64,000 nt of DNA from RPQJ01 sp963778185 (GTDB taxonomy: Bacteria; Pseudomonadota; Gammaproteobacteria; Steroidobacterales; Steroidobacteraceae). The stretch lies in NCBI GenBank assembly GCA_963778185.1, contig CAVZTF010000003.1, forward strand, positions 1,550,001 through 1,614,000, given 5' to 3'. Positions 41,991 to 50,810 of this stretch are shown in pieces (position 1 is the first letter of the stretch; each line of letters begins with the position of its first letter). The notes below the pieces were generated by a model. That model saw only the letters and a list, made by a program, of their open reading frames with translations, did not search any database and was not told the origin of the DNA. The translations under genes and the position numbers were made by a program.

Positions 41991-43148
41991 ATGCAGAACG
42001 CTTCTCCCGCCCCCGCCGAACACGCTCCGATCAACTGGGTCACCATGATCGTGATGACCGCGACGCCGCTCGCGGCCCTGGTGCTGGTGCCCTGGTACGG
42101 CATCACGCACGGTTACAGCGCGTGGGCCTGGCTCAGCTTCATCGTGTTGCTCTGGGCGTGCGGCGTCGCGATCACCGCTGGCTATCACCGCCTGTGGTCG
42201 CACCGCACCTACCAGGCGCACTGGTCGGCGCGACTCGTCTTCATGCTGTTCGGCGCCATGGCGCTGCAAAACAGCATCCTGATCTGGGCCTCGCAGCACC
42301 GAACCCACCACCGCTTCGTCGACGACTGGGACCGCGACCCCTACAGCGCGAAGCGCGGCTTCTGGTTCTCGCACATGGGCTGGATCCTGCGTAACTACAA
42401 GAGCGGCGAGAACGACTTCACCAACGCGAGGGACCTCGAGCGCGACGCGATCGTGATGTTCCAGCATCGCTTCTACCTGCCGCTCGCGCTCGCGATGAAC
42501 ATCGCCCTGCCGCTCGCGCTAGGCTGGGCGGTGGGCGACCTGTGGGGCGTGTTCCTGCTCGGCGGCCTGCTGCGCCTCGTCGTGAACCATCACTTCACGT
42601 GGTTCATCAACTCGCTCGCCCACCTGTGGGGCTCGCAGCCCTACACCGACGAGAACACCGCGCGCGACAACCCTGCGCTCGCATTCCTGACCTACGGCGA
42701 GGGCTATCACAACTTCCACCACATCTTCCAGAACGACTACCGCAACGGCGTGAAGTGGTGGCAGTGGGATCCGACCAAGTGGCTGATCGCGGGGATGTCC
42801 TGGCTCGGGCTCGCCAGCCAGCTGAAGCGGGTCCCGGACCTGTGGATCCAGCGGGCGCAGCTTGCCATGCAGTTCAAGCGCATGGAGGCAGCCCTCGAGA
42901 AGCGGCGTGGACGCTTCGGCGACGAGCAGATCGAGCGGCTCAAGGCGCGGGTGACCGAGGAGTACGCGCACTTCCGCAAGGCGCTCGACGAGTGGGCCCG
43001 GGTGCGTGACCAGTGGGTCGCCGACCGCAAGGCCCACCTGTTGCAGAAGTGGGAGGACACCAGTTTCCGATTGCGCCTGCGCGAGATCGAGCAGCAGCTG
43101 CGCATGCAGCACCGCCGCCTGCGCGTGATGACGAAGGCCTACGCCTAG
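41991..43148 (+). CDS. Acyl-CoA delta-9 desaturase (DesB/OLE1-type)
   Basis: A 385-residue membrane desaturase introducing a cis double bond into saturated acyl-CoA with O2. Three histidine boxes for the di-iron site are present: HRLWSH, HRTHH and HNFHH, set between hydrophobic hairpins (residues about 20-62 and 150-195). The last about 100 residues are a charged, coiled-coil-like tail (MEAALEKRRGRFGDEQIERL...), as in Pseudomonas DesB. I use the ATG at 41991, ten codons into the open frame. It can adjust chain saturation in membranes and in wax esters. Convergent with yajQ (4-base overlap of stops). Confidence 0.92.
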   Translation: MQNASPAPAEHAPINWVTMIVMTATPLAALVLVPWYGITHGYSAWAWLSFIVLLWACGVAITAGYHRLWSHRTYQAHWSARLVFMLFGAMALQNSILIWASQHRTHHRFVDDWDRDPYSAKRGFWFSHMGWILRNYKSGENDFTNARDLERDAIVMFQHRFYLPLALAMNIALPLALGWAVGDLWGVFLLGGLLRLVVNHHFTWFINSLAHLWGSQPYTDENTARDNPALAFLTYGEGYHNFHHIFQNDYRNGVKWWQWDPTKWLIAGMSWLGLASQLKRVPDLWIQRAQLAMQFKRMEAALEKRRGRFGDEQIERLKARVTEEYAHFRKALDEWARVRDQWVADRKAHLLQKWEDTSFRLRLREIEQQLRMQHRRLRVMTKAYA

Positions 43149-43627
43149 TCGCGGAAGTTCGTGAACTGCAGGGGCAGCTCGAAGCCGCCCTTGCGCACCA
43201 GCGCGATCGCCTCCTGCAGGTCGTCCCGGTTCTTGCCGGTGACGCGCACCTGCTTGTCCTGGATGGCGGCCTGCACCTTGAGCTTCGAGTCCTTGACCAG
43301 GCGCTGGAGCTTCTTGCCCAGCTCCGTGTCCACGCCCTGTCGCAGCGTGACCACCTGCTTCGCCGTCTGACCCGTGGTCACGGGCTCGTCGATCTTCAGG
43401 CAGGCGACGTCGATCTCACGCTTCGCGAGCTTGAGCTTCAGGATCTCCAGCATTTGTTTTAGTTGAAAATCCGCTGGCGCAGAAAGCGTTACAACGGCTT
43501 CTTTCAATTCAAACTTGGCATTCGTACCCTTGAAGTCGAACCGCTGGCCGACCTCGCGGTTGGCCTGGTCGACGGCGTTGGTGATCTCATGCTGGTCGAT
43601 TTCGGAAACGATGTCGAAGGAGGGCAT
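43145..43627 (-). CDS. yajQ: YajQ family nucleotide-binding protein
   Basis: A 160-residue two-domain protein of the YajQ/DUF520 family; homologues bind cyclic di-GMP or nucleic acid and influence gene expression. The N-terminus MPSFDIVSEIDQHEITNAVD and the ending GGFELPLQFTNFRD are nearly invariant in the family. Start at the ATG at 43627; the frame is open about 138 bases further upstream but without family similarity. Confidence 0.95.
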   Translation of the reverse strand: MPSFDIVSEIDQHEITNAVDQANREVGQRFDFKGTNAKFELKEAVVTLSAPADFQLKQMLEILKLKLAKREIDVACLKIDEPVTTGQTAKQVVTLRQGVDTELGKKLQRLVKDSKLKVQAAIQDKQVRVTGKNRDDLQEAIALVRKGGFELPLQFTNFRD

Positions 43628-43754
43628 GGGCGTTTCTGCGGGGAAAGACTCGTGGAGCCGGGGGCCGAATGATGACCAGCCGTGGGCGGTTAGTGAAGCC
43701 GCAGGGCTTGCCGGCCGCAGGAGGGATCCTGTCGGAATCCCGTACTGAATACGA

Positions 43755-43773
43755 CTGATTCGCATTTACATTA
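43755..43773. promoter_or_regulatory. Weak Fur-box-like sequence upstream of the TonB receptor
   Basis: The AT-rich stretch ACTGATTCGCATTTACATT lies about 75 bases before the receptor ATG and resembles half-decayed Fur boxes (compare GATTCTCATTT). The whole 220-base yajQ-receptor spacer is otherwise featureless. Iron control of the receptor would make sense but the match is imperfect. Confidence 0.25.
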
Positions 43774-43848
43774 CTATTTGGCCAGTTTAGAGTTCGCCCG
43801 GTCGGCCGCTGGGGATGGCGGCCAGCCGAAGCAACGAGGCCTGGTCCA

Positions 43849-46116
43849 ATGAGCATTCGAGTCGTCACGGAACCGTCCCGCCGCATCGCGTTCGTCCTCG
43901 CCTGTGCCGCAGGCACCGCGCAGGCGGACGAAGCCGCGCGGGGTCCCGAGGTCGGAGTCCTCGAGCGCATCGTCGTGACAGCCACGCGCATCGACGCCGC
44001 CAATACCGGCGGTTCGGTCACCTTTCTGGACCAGGCGATCCTCGAGGAGCATTCCTACGCCGACGTGAACCGGATCCTGCGCCAGGTGCCGGGAGTCAAC
44101 ATCGTCGAGGAGGAAGGCTTCGGCATCCGCCCGAGCATCGGCATCCGCGGCTCGGGCACCGACCGCAACTCCAAGATCGCGGTGATGGAGGACGGCGTGC
44201 CGATCGCTCCGGCTCCCTATGCGGCGCCCGCGGCCTACTACTTTCCGCGCATGTCGCGCATGACCGGTGTCGAAGTGAGCAAGGGCCCCGCGGCCATCAA
44301 GTACGGGCCCCAGACGGTGGCCGGCGCGCTCGGCATGTACTCGGCGCCCATTCCCGACGACCCGGCCGGCGGCGTGGGCGGCAAGCTCGACCTCCTCGGC
44401 GGCGACTTCGGCACGTATCGCGGCCACGGTCTCGCAGGCGGATACCTCGAGACGGGCCGGTCCTACGATGTGGGCCTCGGTCTGGAGACCCTGCAGGAGA
44501 GTTCCAACGGCTTCAAGGAACTCGATTCGGGCGGCGACACCGGCTACCGGATCCAGGACTACGTTGCCAAGCTCGCGCTGCGCCCCGCAGCCGGGTCGGA
44601 TGCCGCGCAGTCGCTGGAGCTCAAGCTCCAGTACTCCGACGAGAACTCCGACGAGACCTACCTCGGCCTGTCGCTGGCCGACTTCCGCGATGACCCCCAT
44701 CGCCGCTACCGCGGCAGCCAGCTCGACGAGATGAACGTCGAGCACTGGACGTACCAGGCGACCCACCGCATCGACTTCAGCGACCGGCTCGACCTGACCA
44801 GCATCGCGTACTACACCGAGACCGAGCGCGCCTGGTACAAGTTGAACGACGTCCGCAACGCCGCGAATACCGGCTACACGAGCCTGAGCGCCCTCCTCGG
44901 CGACCCTGCGGCGTTCCCCACCGAGTACGCTGCTATCGTCGGTGCACCCGGCACCTCAAGTGCCGCGGACGCGCTGCGGGTCCGCAACAACGCGCGCGAG
45001 TACTACGCCGCGGGCCTGCAGTCCGTGCTCGGCTATGCGTTCGACGCGGGTGGCGCCTCGCACCAGGTCGAGGCCTCCGTGCGTTATCACCGCGACGAGG
45101 AGGACCGTTTCCAGAACGACGACCGCTACCAGATGGTGGACGGCGCGATGCTGCTCACCACGGCGGGCGTCCCGGGCAGCCAGGACAACCGCGTCGGCGA
45201 GGCGGAGGCCTGGGCGATCTACCTGCGCGATACGATCAGCTGGGACCGCCTCATGCTGGCGCCGGGCCTGCGCTACGAGACCATCGATCTTACGCAGACG
45301 AACTACGGCACCGCGGACCCTGGTCGCGACGGAACTCCCTCGGTGTCCCGCAGCACCGTCGACGTACTGCTGCCCGGTATCGGCGCGACTTACGAGCTCA
45401 CCGAAAGTCTCAAGCTCGTGGCCGGCCTGCATCGCGGATTCGTCAACCCGGCACCGGGCTCGGACGCGGACCCCGAGGAGTCGTGGAACTACGAGGCGGG
45501 CGTCCGCTTCGATCGCGGCGCCGGCTCGCTCGAGGCCATCGGCTTCTTCGTCGATTACCAGAACCTGGTCGGCACCTGCACGGCCTCCACCGGCGGCAAC
45601 TGCAACGTCGGCGACCAGTACGACGGTGGCAAGGTGAAAGTGCACGGCCTGGAGTTCGCCGCCGCCTGGGACGCCGCCGCCCTGCTGGGTAGTGGCTGGT
45701 CGATCCCGTTGTCGGCCGTCTACACGTGGACCGAGGGCGAGTTCCGCACGAGCTTCGCCAGCGGCTTCGGGGAGTGGGGAAACGTCGAGAAAGGCGACGA
45801 GCTGCCCCTGGTACCCGAGCACCAGCTGACGCTCAACGCCGGCCTCGAGTCCGAGCGCTGGCGATTGTCCCTGGCGATGAACCACGTGGACGAGGCGCGC
45901 TCGACGGCAGGGAAGGGGGAGATACCCGCCGGCGAGCGCATCGACAGCCGCACGCTGCTCGATCTGTCGGCCGAGTACGACCTCACCGGCACCACGGGCC
46001 TGTTCGCGAGCGTCACCAACCTGACCGACGAATCCTACAACGTCGCGTTCCGCCCGGCGGGCGCGCGCCCCGGCGCGCCGCGCAGCTGGCTCGCCGGCGT
46101 GAAGCTGAGGTTCTGA
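43849..46116 (+). CDS. TonB-dependent outer membrane receptor
   Basis: A 755-residue TonB-dependent transporter. After a short export signal ending near QADEA comes a TonB-box-like ERIVVTATRID. The plug domain follows (VNRILRQVPGVNIVEEEGFG, IRGSGTDRNSKIAVMEDGV, EVSKGPAAIKYGPQTVAG), then the 22-strand barrel ending in the usual aromatic WLAGVKLRF. Plug features resemble FecA-like ferric citrate/siderophore receptors; the substrate is not determined. No exbB, exbD or tonB nearby. Its stop abuts that of the convergent lipoprotein gene with no spacer. Confidence 0.93.
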   Translation: MSIRVVTEPSRRIAFVLACAAGTAQADEAARGPEVGVLERIVVTATRIDAANTGGSVTFLDQAILEEHSYADVNRILRQVPGVNIVEEEGFGIRPSIGIRGSGTDRNSKIAVMEDGVPIAPAPYAAPAAYYFPRMSRMTGVEVSKGPAAIKYGPQTVAGALGMYSAPIPDDPAGGVGGKLDLLGGDFGTYRGHGLAGGYLETGRSYDVGLGLETLQESSNGFKELDSGGDTGYRIQDYVAKLALRPAAGSDAAQSLELKLQYSDENSDETYLGLSLADFRDDPHRRYRGSQLDEMNVEHWTYQATHRIDFSDRLDLTSIAYYTETERAWYKLNDVRNAANTGYTSLSALLGDPAAFPTEYAAIVGAPGTSSAADALRVRNNAREYYAAGLQSVLGYAFDAGGASHQVEASVRYHRDEEDRFQNDDRYQMVDGAMLLTTAGVPGSQDNRVGEAEAWAIYLRDTISWDRLMLAPGLRYETIDLTQTNYGTADPGRDGTPSVSRSTVDVLLPGIGATYELTESLKLVAGLHRGFVNPAPGSDADPEESWNYEAGVRFDRGAGSLEAIGFFVDYQNLVGTCTASTGGNCNVGDQYDGGKVKVHGLEFAAAWDAAALLGSGWSIPLSAVYTWTEGEFRTSFASGFGEWGNVEKGDELPLVPEHQLTLNAGLESERWRLSLAMNHVDEARSTAGKGEIPAGERIDSRTLLDLSAEYDLTGTTGLFASVTNLTDESYNVAFRPAGARPGAPRSWLAGVKLRF

Positions 46117-47403
46117 CTAGCGGGCGGGGGCGGAGTCGACGGCGCCGCCTTCGGCCAGCAGGCTCTCGACCAGCGCGGTGAATTCCTGCGTCAGCTGGTC
46201 GTGGTGCTGGCCGGTCGCGGGGCCCGCAAACCCAGCGTGGATCTTGCGCACTTGACCGGTGCGGTCGATGAAGAGGGTGGTCGGGTACGCGAACACGCCG
46301 GTGAGCTGCGGCAGTGCCCGTGAGGCGTCGTCCGTGTCCGAAGTGCCGGCGATCAGGGTGGCGTAGTCGATGCCGAACTTGTCGCGGAAGCGGCGCGTGG
46401 CGGCCGCCGCCTGCTCGAAGTCGCCGAAGTGCTCGAACATCAGCGCCACCACCTCCAGGCCTTGCCCGCGGTACTGCCGGTAAAGCGGCGCCAGGAACGC
46501 GGCCTCGTCGTGGCAGTTGGGGCACCAGCTGCCCGCCAGCGTCACGATCACCACCTTGCCCTGGAAGCGGGCGTCCGACAGCGAGACGGGCCTGCGATCG
46601 AGATCGGGAAACGAGAATTCGAGCGTCACCGCCGGGTCCTTGAGGCCCGTCGCGACGGCGCTCGTGTCGAGCATGGCGTCCGGATTGCGCACGGCGACGA
46701 ACTTGCGGTGCGATGTCTTGCCCGACCAGTACTCGCCCTCGAGCTCTCCTCGCTCGTTCAGCTTCGCGCGGTACAGGTAGGCGGAAGCGCCGTCGAAGCG
46801 GGACAGGTACAGCTCCTCGTCGCGGATCTCGCCCGCGAGGAACCGGTGGTCGCCGGAGGGCGTGAGCACCGTGCCCGTAACGCCGCCGAACGATTGCGCG
46901 AACTCCGCGATCGCCGGGGTGGCCTTGCCCGAGTCGTCGGTGAAGGTCACGGCCCAGCGGCCGGCGACGTCCGCGTTGTCGGCCAGCGGTTCCTCGAAGA
47001 AGCGCCAGGACTTGCCGTGTTCGGCCCTGAACGGCAGCACCTGCATCTCGCCGCCCGCGCGCAGCAGCTCCACGCGGCCCTCCATCTCGTCACCCGAGAT
47101 GCGCGCGGCGAGTTTGTTCTCGTAGCCCGGCATGATCGCGGTGAGCTGGCCGTCCTCCACCGTCACTTCGGTGACGCGCACGCGTTCCTCGCCGTTGACG
47201 AGGGTCAGCACGAAACCGTTCTCTTCCCTGCCGACGTCGACCTCGAAGGGCAGCTCGCCGCCCGGCAGCTCAAGCACCGCTCGCCAGGCGCCCGGCTGCA
47301 GCTCCTTGCTGCGCGAGCCGCAGGCCGCAAGCATTGCGAACGAGGCCAGCAGCAGGGCGAGCGAGGCGAATGGCCGCGCAAGCGGGACGCGGGAGTGACG
47401 CAT
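46117..47403 (-). CDS. TlpA-like thioredoxin-fold lipoprotein
   Basis: A 428-residue lipoprotein: signal peptide with lipobox LAAC (Cys28), an extended beta-rich N-terminal region (residues about 35-255) and a C-terminal AhpC/TSA-TlpA redoxin domain with the redox motif WCPNC and FAYPTTLFIDRTG (cis-Pro loop). Such proteins are anchored in the envelope and act as thiol-disulfide reductants. The chain GKVVIVTLAGSWCPNC is typical for TlpA. Convergent with the TonB receptor; any functional pairing is speculative. Confidence 0.9.
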   Translation of the reverse strand: MRHSRVPLARPFASLALLLASFAMLAACGSRSKELQPGAWRAVLELPGGELPFEVDVGREENGFVLTLVNGEERVRVTEVTVEDGQLTAIMPGYENKLAARISGDEMEGRVELLRAGGEMQVLPFRAEHGKSWRFFEEPLADNADVAGRWAVTFTDDSGKATPAIAEFAQSFGGVTGTVLTPSGDHRFLAGEIRDEELYLSRFDGASAYLYRAKLNERGELEGEYWSGKTSHRKFVAVRNPDAMLDTSAVATGLKDPAVTLEFSFPDLDRRPVSLSDARFQGKVVIVTLAGSWCPNCHDEAAFLAPLYRQYRGQGLEVVALMFEHFGDFEQAAAATRRFRDKFGIDYATLIAGTSDTDDASRALPQLTGVFAYPTTLFIDRTGQVRKIHAGFAGPATGQHHDQLTQEFTALVESLLAEGGAVDSAPAR

Positions 47404-47420
47404 GGATCGGCGGTTGCAGG

Positions 47421-47807
47421 TCAGAGCTTCAGGGCGGCACGCATCTTCTCGACCAGGTTCTCGCCGCCGTGTTCCCTCACGAACTGGATGACGATCGGGC
47501 CGAACTTCCTCGCGGTGTCGAGATCGATGCCGAGCTCGGTGAAGGATGCGGCGAGGCCTGCCCAGCGGCCGGGGCTGCTGCGCCCGCCGAGCAGCGATCC
47601 CAGCCCGCCGGCCAGCGAGCTCAAGGCACTCGGCGGGGGCGCACTCTTCATCAGCTTGTCGGCGCCCGGGATGTCGGCCATGAACTGTTCGAAGTCCGCT
47701 CGCTGCATGTTCTGCTGGCCCGCCCGGAGCAGGGCGACAAGACCGCCCTTGGCCTGTGTCCGGGTGACGCCCAGGTCCTTGGTGAGTCGCTTGACCAGGT
47801 CATCCAT
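47421..47807 (-). CDS. DUF2780-like protein
   Basis: A 128-residue protein fitting DUF2780 (VcgC/VcgE-type): an N-terminal helical domain (MDDLVKRLTKDLGVTRTQAK), a Gly/Ser-rich middle (SSLAGGLGSLLGG) and a C-terminal helix FVREHGGENLVEKMRAAL. No signal peptide is visible, although relatives are often exported. Function unknown. Eighteen bases upstream of the TlpA-like gene start on the same strand, thus probably co-transcribed. Confidence 0.85.
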   Translation of the reverse strand: MDDLVKRLTKDLGVTRTQAKGGLVALLRAGQQNMQRADFEQFMADIPGADKLMKSAPPPSALSSLAGGLGSLLGGRSSPGRWAGLAASFTELGIDLDTARKFGPIVIQFVREHGGENLVEKMRAALKL

Positions 47808-47837
47808 CGAAGAATCCTCCCGGGCCCGGATTCTACG

Positions 47838-50213
47838 TCACGGGCGCCAGACGAGAGCCAGGTCCGTGACGGCGATGTCCGCCTTGCGCGGTCGCACGGG
47901 CACCGTTTCGAGCCTGATCGCGTGCGGGTCGAGTTCGGATTCGAGCGCCTTGAGCTCGACCGCGAGCTCGCCGTTCAAGGCTTCGACCTGGTCGCGCAGC
48001 GCCTGCGCGTCCGCCTCGGCGTGCGCAACATCGGCGCGCTCCTTGCTCACCCGCCCCGCCCGCCGCGCCGCCGTCGACACCTTGCCGAGGGCGCTGGAGC
48101 GCCGCCCGCCGAAGAGTGCCCCGAGCAGGCTGCCACCGACCGACAACGCCGAGGACATGGTCTCGCTGCTCGCCTGGGCCTTCTCCCGCTCGACTTTCTG
48201 GTCGGCGCGCCGCGCGCGGTCCTCGAGGGTTGTGATCTTGGATTCGTACTTCCTGCGCAGCTGGTCCACTGAGTCGTCGCGCTTCTCGCGCAGGGCCAAG
48301 GCGATGCGCGCGCGGAACTCGCCTTCGCTCCCGCCTGGGGCAGCCGTCATCCTGAGGGCGGGGCAACTCATCACGTTCAGCGAGGAGTTGCGGTAGACGT
48401 GGTCCTCGAGCGCTTCCGACCACTTGCGATGGCTGCGGTTCGACAGGGCCGCGGCCGGCGGCTCCTCGAACCGCGCGCCATCCGCCGGGACATCGGCGAA
48501 GTCAGGCCCCGGCGTGGCCGCCATGACCTCGGCTGCTGCCCAGTCCGGCCCTTCCGGGCCGATGGGCGCGAGGTAATACCAGGACTCCCAGGCGTCCATC
48601 CCGGCTTTCGCGTCCACGAAGCGGGCGCGGACCTTTGCGCCGATGCGCGGCTGGTAGGTCACGGGCTGCCCGCCCGTCGGGGCGCGCATGAATCGCTCGA
48701 CGACCCCTGCTTGCAGCACAGCGCGAGTGCCTGCGGCATGCTCGGGCGTCCCGGGCCTGGCCGCGGCGACTCCGGGCCTGGCCGCCGGCGTGGCAGCGAC
48801 GGACGGTGTTGCGGGCGTCAGTCGCTTGATCTCGTTCAACGTGAAGGGCCCGCGCAGATAGGACATGGCCCAGCGCGTGCGGAACAGCACCGGCGTGTCG
48901 TCGTGCACGTTGCGCATCAGGAACGTGCGCTGCGTGAGGCTCGACATCAGCGCCTCGAGCTCCGCGCGGTCCATGCCGCCCGCCGCCTCGGTGCCGAGCA
49001 GCCCCTCGATCACCCGGTTCTTGTCGCGCTCGGTCTGTAGCCGGCCGATGAACCAGGTGCCCGCGTTGCCGAGGCCCTTGTAATCGAGGTCCACGGGGTT
49101 CTGCGTGGCGAGCACCGTGCCGAGCCCGAAGGCGCGCGCCTGCTTCATCAGCGTAAGCAATGGCAGCTTCGACGGCGGCATGGCCGTGGGCGGGAAGTAG
49201 CCGAACACCTCGTCCATGTAGAAGAGCGCGCGCAGGCTCGTCGTGCCTGGCTGGCGGCGCATCCACGCGACCAGCTCGTTGGCGACCAGCGTGACCACGA
49301 ACATGCGCTCCGCATCGCCCAGGTGCGCGATGGAGATGATGGCGATGCGCGGCTTGCCCGCGTCCGTGTACAGGAGCCGCTGCACGTCGAGCGGCTCGCC
49401 GTGCAGCCAGGCATCGAAGCCTGGCGCGGCGAGGAGCCCATTGATGCGCAGGGCGAGCTCCATGCGTTCCTTCGCGGGATAGAAGCTCTCGACGTCGAAG
49501 ACGCCCACCTTGTCGAAGGGCGGCTTCTGCACGGCCTGGATGATGGCGGCGAGGTCGGGGGAATCGCCCTTGCGCCACGCGGCGTCGAGGATCGCCGAAA
49601 GCAGGATGTGTTCGCGGCTCTTGATGGGATCGACCTCGATCCCGAGCAGCGCGAGCAGGCCCGCGACCGCCGAGCCGACGCGTTCCTTCGAGCCCGTGGT
49701 GTCCGCCAGGGCCGTCGCGTCCGGCGCGGCGAATGAACGCAGCACGGAAAGCGGGCGACCCGCGTCCGAGCCCGGCGTGTAGATCGCGACTTCGGCCGCG
49801 GCACGCAGGCGGGCGATGCGCTCGCCGTCCTGGTTCCAAGCCGCCAGGCCCTTGCGCCAGTTCTCCGCGGTCGCGGCCGCGAATTCCTCCACGGTCTTGC
49901 CCTTGCGTGCCGCCTCGCCCTCGTCGACCCAGGGCTTGAAGTCCTCGGGCCTCAGGTCCGGAAACGTCAGCAGCAGGTTGCCGATGTCTCCCTTGGGATC
50001 GATGGCGATTGCCGGGATGCCGTCGAGCGCAGCCTCCTCGAGCAGCGACAGGCACAGCCCCGTCTTGCCACTGCCGGTCATGCCGATGCACACCGCGTGG
50101 GTGGTCAGGTCTCGCGAGTCGTAGAGCAGATCGGAGCCGAGCTCGCCCGATTTCGGGTCCAACTCGCGGCCGAGGTAGAAGACGCCGAGGCGTTCGTAGG
50201 AGGGGAGCGACAT
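47838..50213 (-). CDS. HerA/DUF87-type ATPase with C-terminal coiled coil
   Basis: A 791-residue P-loop ATPase of the HerA-FtsK superfamily. Walker A GMTGSGKTG (residues 44-52) sits just behind a short HAS-barrel-like start; Walker B is LFYMDEVFGY (about 330) and an arginine-finger region follows ATQNPVDLDYKGL. After about residue 470 a Pro/Ala linker leads to a domain with WESWYYLAP and a long charged coiled coil (about 640-690 and 735-775) interrupted by a Gly-rich segment (SVGGSLLGALFGGRRSS). HerA helicases process DNA ends with NurA, but no nurA is adjacent, and the C-terminal part is unlike HerA. Role unknown. Confidence 0.88.
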   Translation of the reverse strand: MSLPSYERLGVFYLGRELDPKSGELGSDLLYDSRDLTTHAVCIGMTGSGKTGLCLSLLEEAALDGIPAIAIDPKGDIGNLLLTFPDLRPEDFKPWVDEGEAARKGKTVEEFAAATAENWRKGLAAWNQDGERIARLRAAAEVAIYTPGSDAGRPLSVLRSFAAPDATALADTTGSKERVGSAVAGLLALLGIEVDPIKSREHILLSAILDAAWRKGDSPDLAAIIQAVQKPPFDKVGVFDVESFYPAKERMELALRINGLLAAPGFDAWLHGEPLDVQRLLYTDAGKPRIAIISIAHLGDAERMFVVTLVANELVAWMRRQPGTTSLRALFYMDEVFGYFPPTAMPPSKLPLLTLMKQARAFGLGTVLATQNPVDLDYKGLGNAGTWFIGRLQTERDKNRVIEGLLGTEAAGGMDRAELEALMSSLTQRTFLMRNVHDDTPVLFRTRWAMSYLRGPFTLNEIKRLTPATPSVAATPAARPGVAAARPGTPEHAAGTRAVLQAGVVERFMRAPTGGQPVTYQPRIGAKVRARFVDAKAGMDAWESWYYLAPIGPEGPDWAAAEVMAATPGPDFADVPADGARFEEPPAAALSNRSHRKWSEALEDHVYRNSSLNVMSCPALRMTAAPGGSEGEFRARIALALREKRDDSVDQLRRKYESKITTLEDRARRADQKVEREKAQASSETMSSALSVGGSLLGALFGGRRSSALGKVSTAARRAGRVSKERADVAHAEADAQALRDQVEALNGELAVELKALESELDPHAIRLETVPVRPRKADIAVTDLALVWRP

Positions 50214-50303
50214 GGGGGCGGGTGCCGAAGGTTGGGGAGCGGATAGTCTACGAGGAACTGCCCTGCCGCTTCACGGCGAGATCCTCGGCTGCCCGACCGG
50301 CCT

Positions 50304-50332
50304 GGTCGCTGCCACCCGTTCCGGCAGCGACC
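50304..50332 (-). terminator. Strong hairpin after the small secreted-protein gene
   Basis: GGTCGCTGCC (50304-50313) and GGCAGCGACC (50323-50332) form a perfect 10-base stem with a nine-base loop, extendable by GGCC/GGCC with one bulge, starting 13 bases beyond the stop of the gene at 50345. There is no T-tract, so it is a possible mRNA 3' barrier or Rho-assisted terminator, not a classical intrinsic one. Confidence 0.4.
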
Positions 50333-50344
50333 GGCCTCGTTCTG

Positions 50345-50713
50345 CTACTTCAGCTCTTCGTACAGGCTGTCCGAAACGATCTTGCGTATCTGGTCCATAC
50401 CCTTCAGCGTCGACTGGTATTCGGCGTCGTTGCGGATCATGGAGTCCTCCGCCGCGAAAGCCGCCATGTCGGCATACTCGACCGCGACCACGATCGAGCC
50501 GGCATTCGGACCCGCGAAGCGGGCGCGCCAGGCCCGAACCGTCGACTTGCTGCCCAGGCGCTGCAGTGAGGACCTGAGCTTGTTCATGCTGCCCATATAG
50601 GCGGACACGTCGCTCGTTTCGACCACGACGACACGCAGGACGCTCGCGTCAGCGCTGTTCACCAGCACGAAGAAACCCATCAGGGCCGTCAACAATAGTG
50701 TCCATCGCTTCAT
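50345..50713 (-). CDS. Small exported protein of ferredoxin-like (dimeric alpha/beta barrel) type
   Basis: A 122-residue protein with a signal peptide (residues 1-23, LLLTALMGFFVLVNSADA) and a mature part reading like an ABM/NIPSNAP-type dimeric alpha-beta barrel: VLRVVVVETSDVSAYMGSMN, then VVAVEYADMAAFAAED and a C-terminal helix. Family membership is by pattern only. The ATG at 50713 has GGGAG seven bases upstream, better than the earlier frame start at 50758. Function unknown. Confidence 0.75.
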   Translation of the reverse strand: MKRWTLLLTALMGFFVLVNSADASVLRVVVVETSDVSAYMGSMNKLRSSLQRLGSKSTVRAWRARFAGPNAGSIVVAVEYADMAAFAAEDSMIRNDAEYQSTLKGMDQIRKIVSDSLYEELK

Positions 50714-50810
50714 GGCATCTCCCCCGTCCGTTTGTTGGTATCGATCGGGCGCGGCCATCGTGCGCGCCCGGTCGGGACGGCGTCAAACCCGCGCGCGGGC
50801 AGTCGACGGG

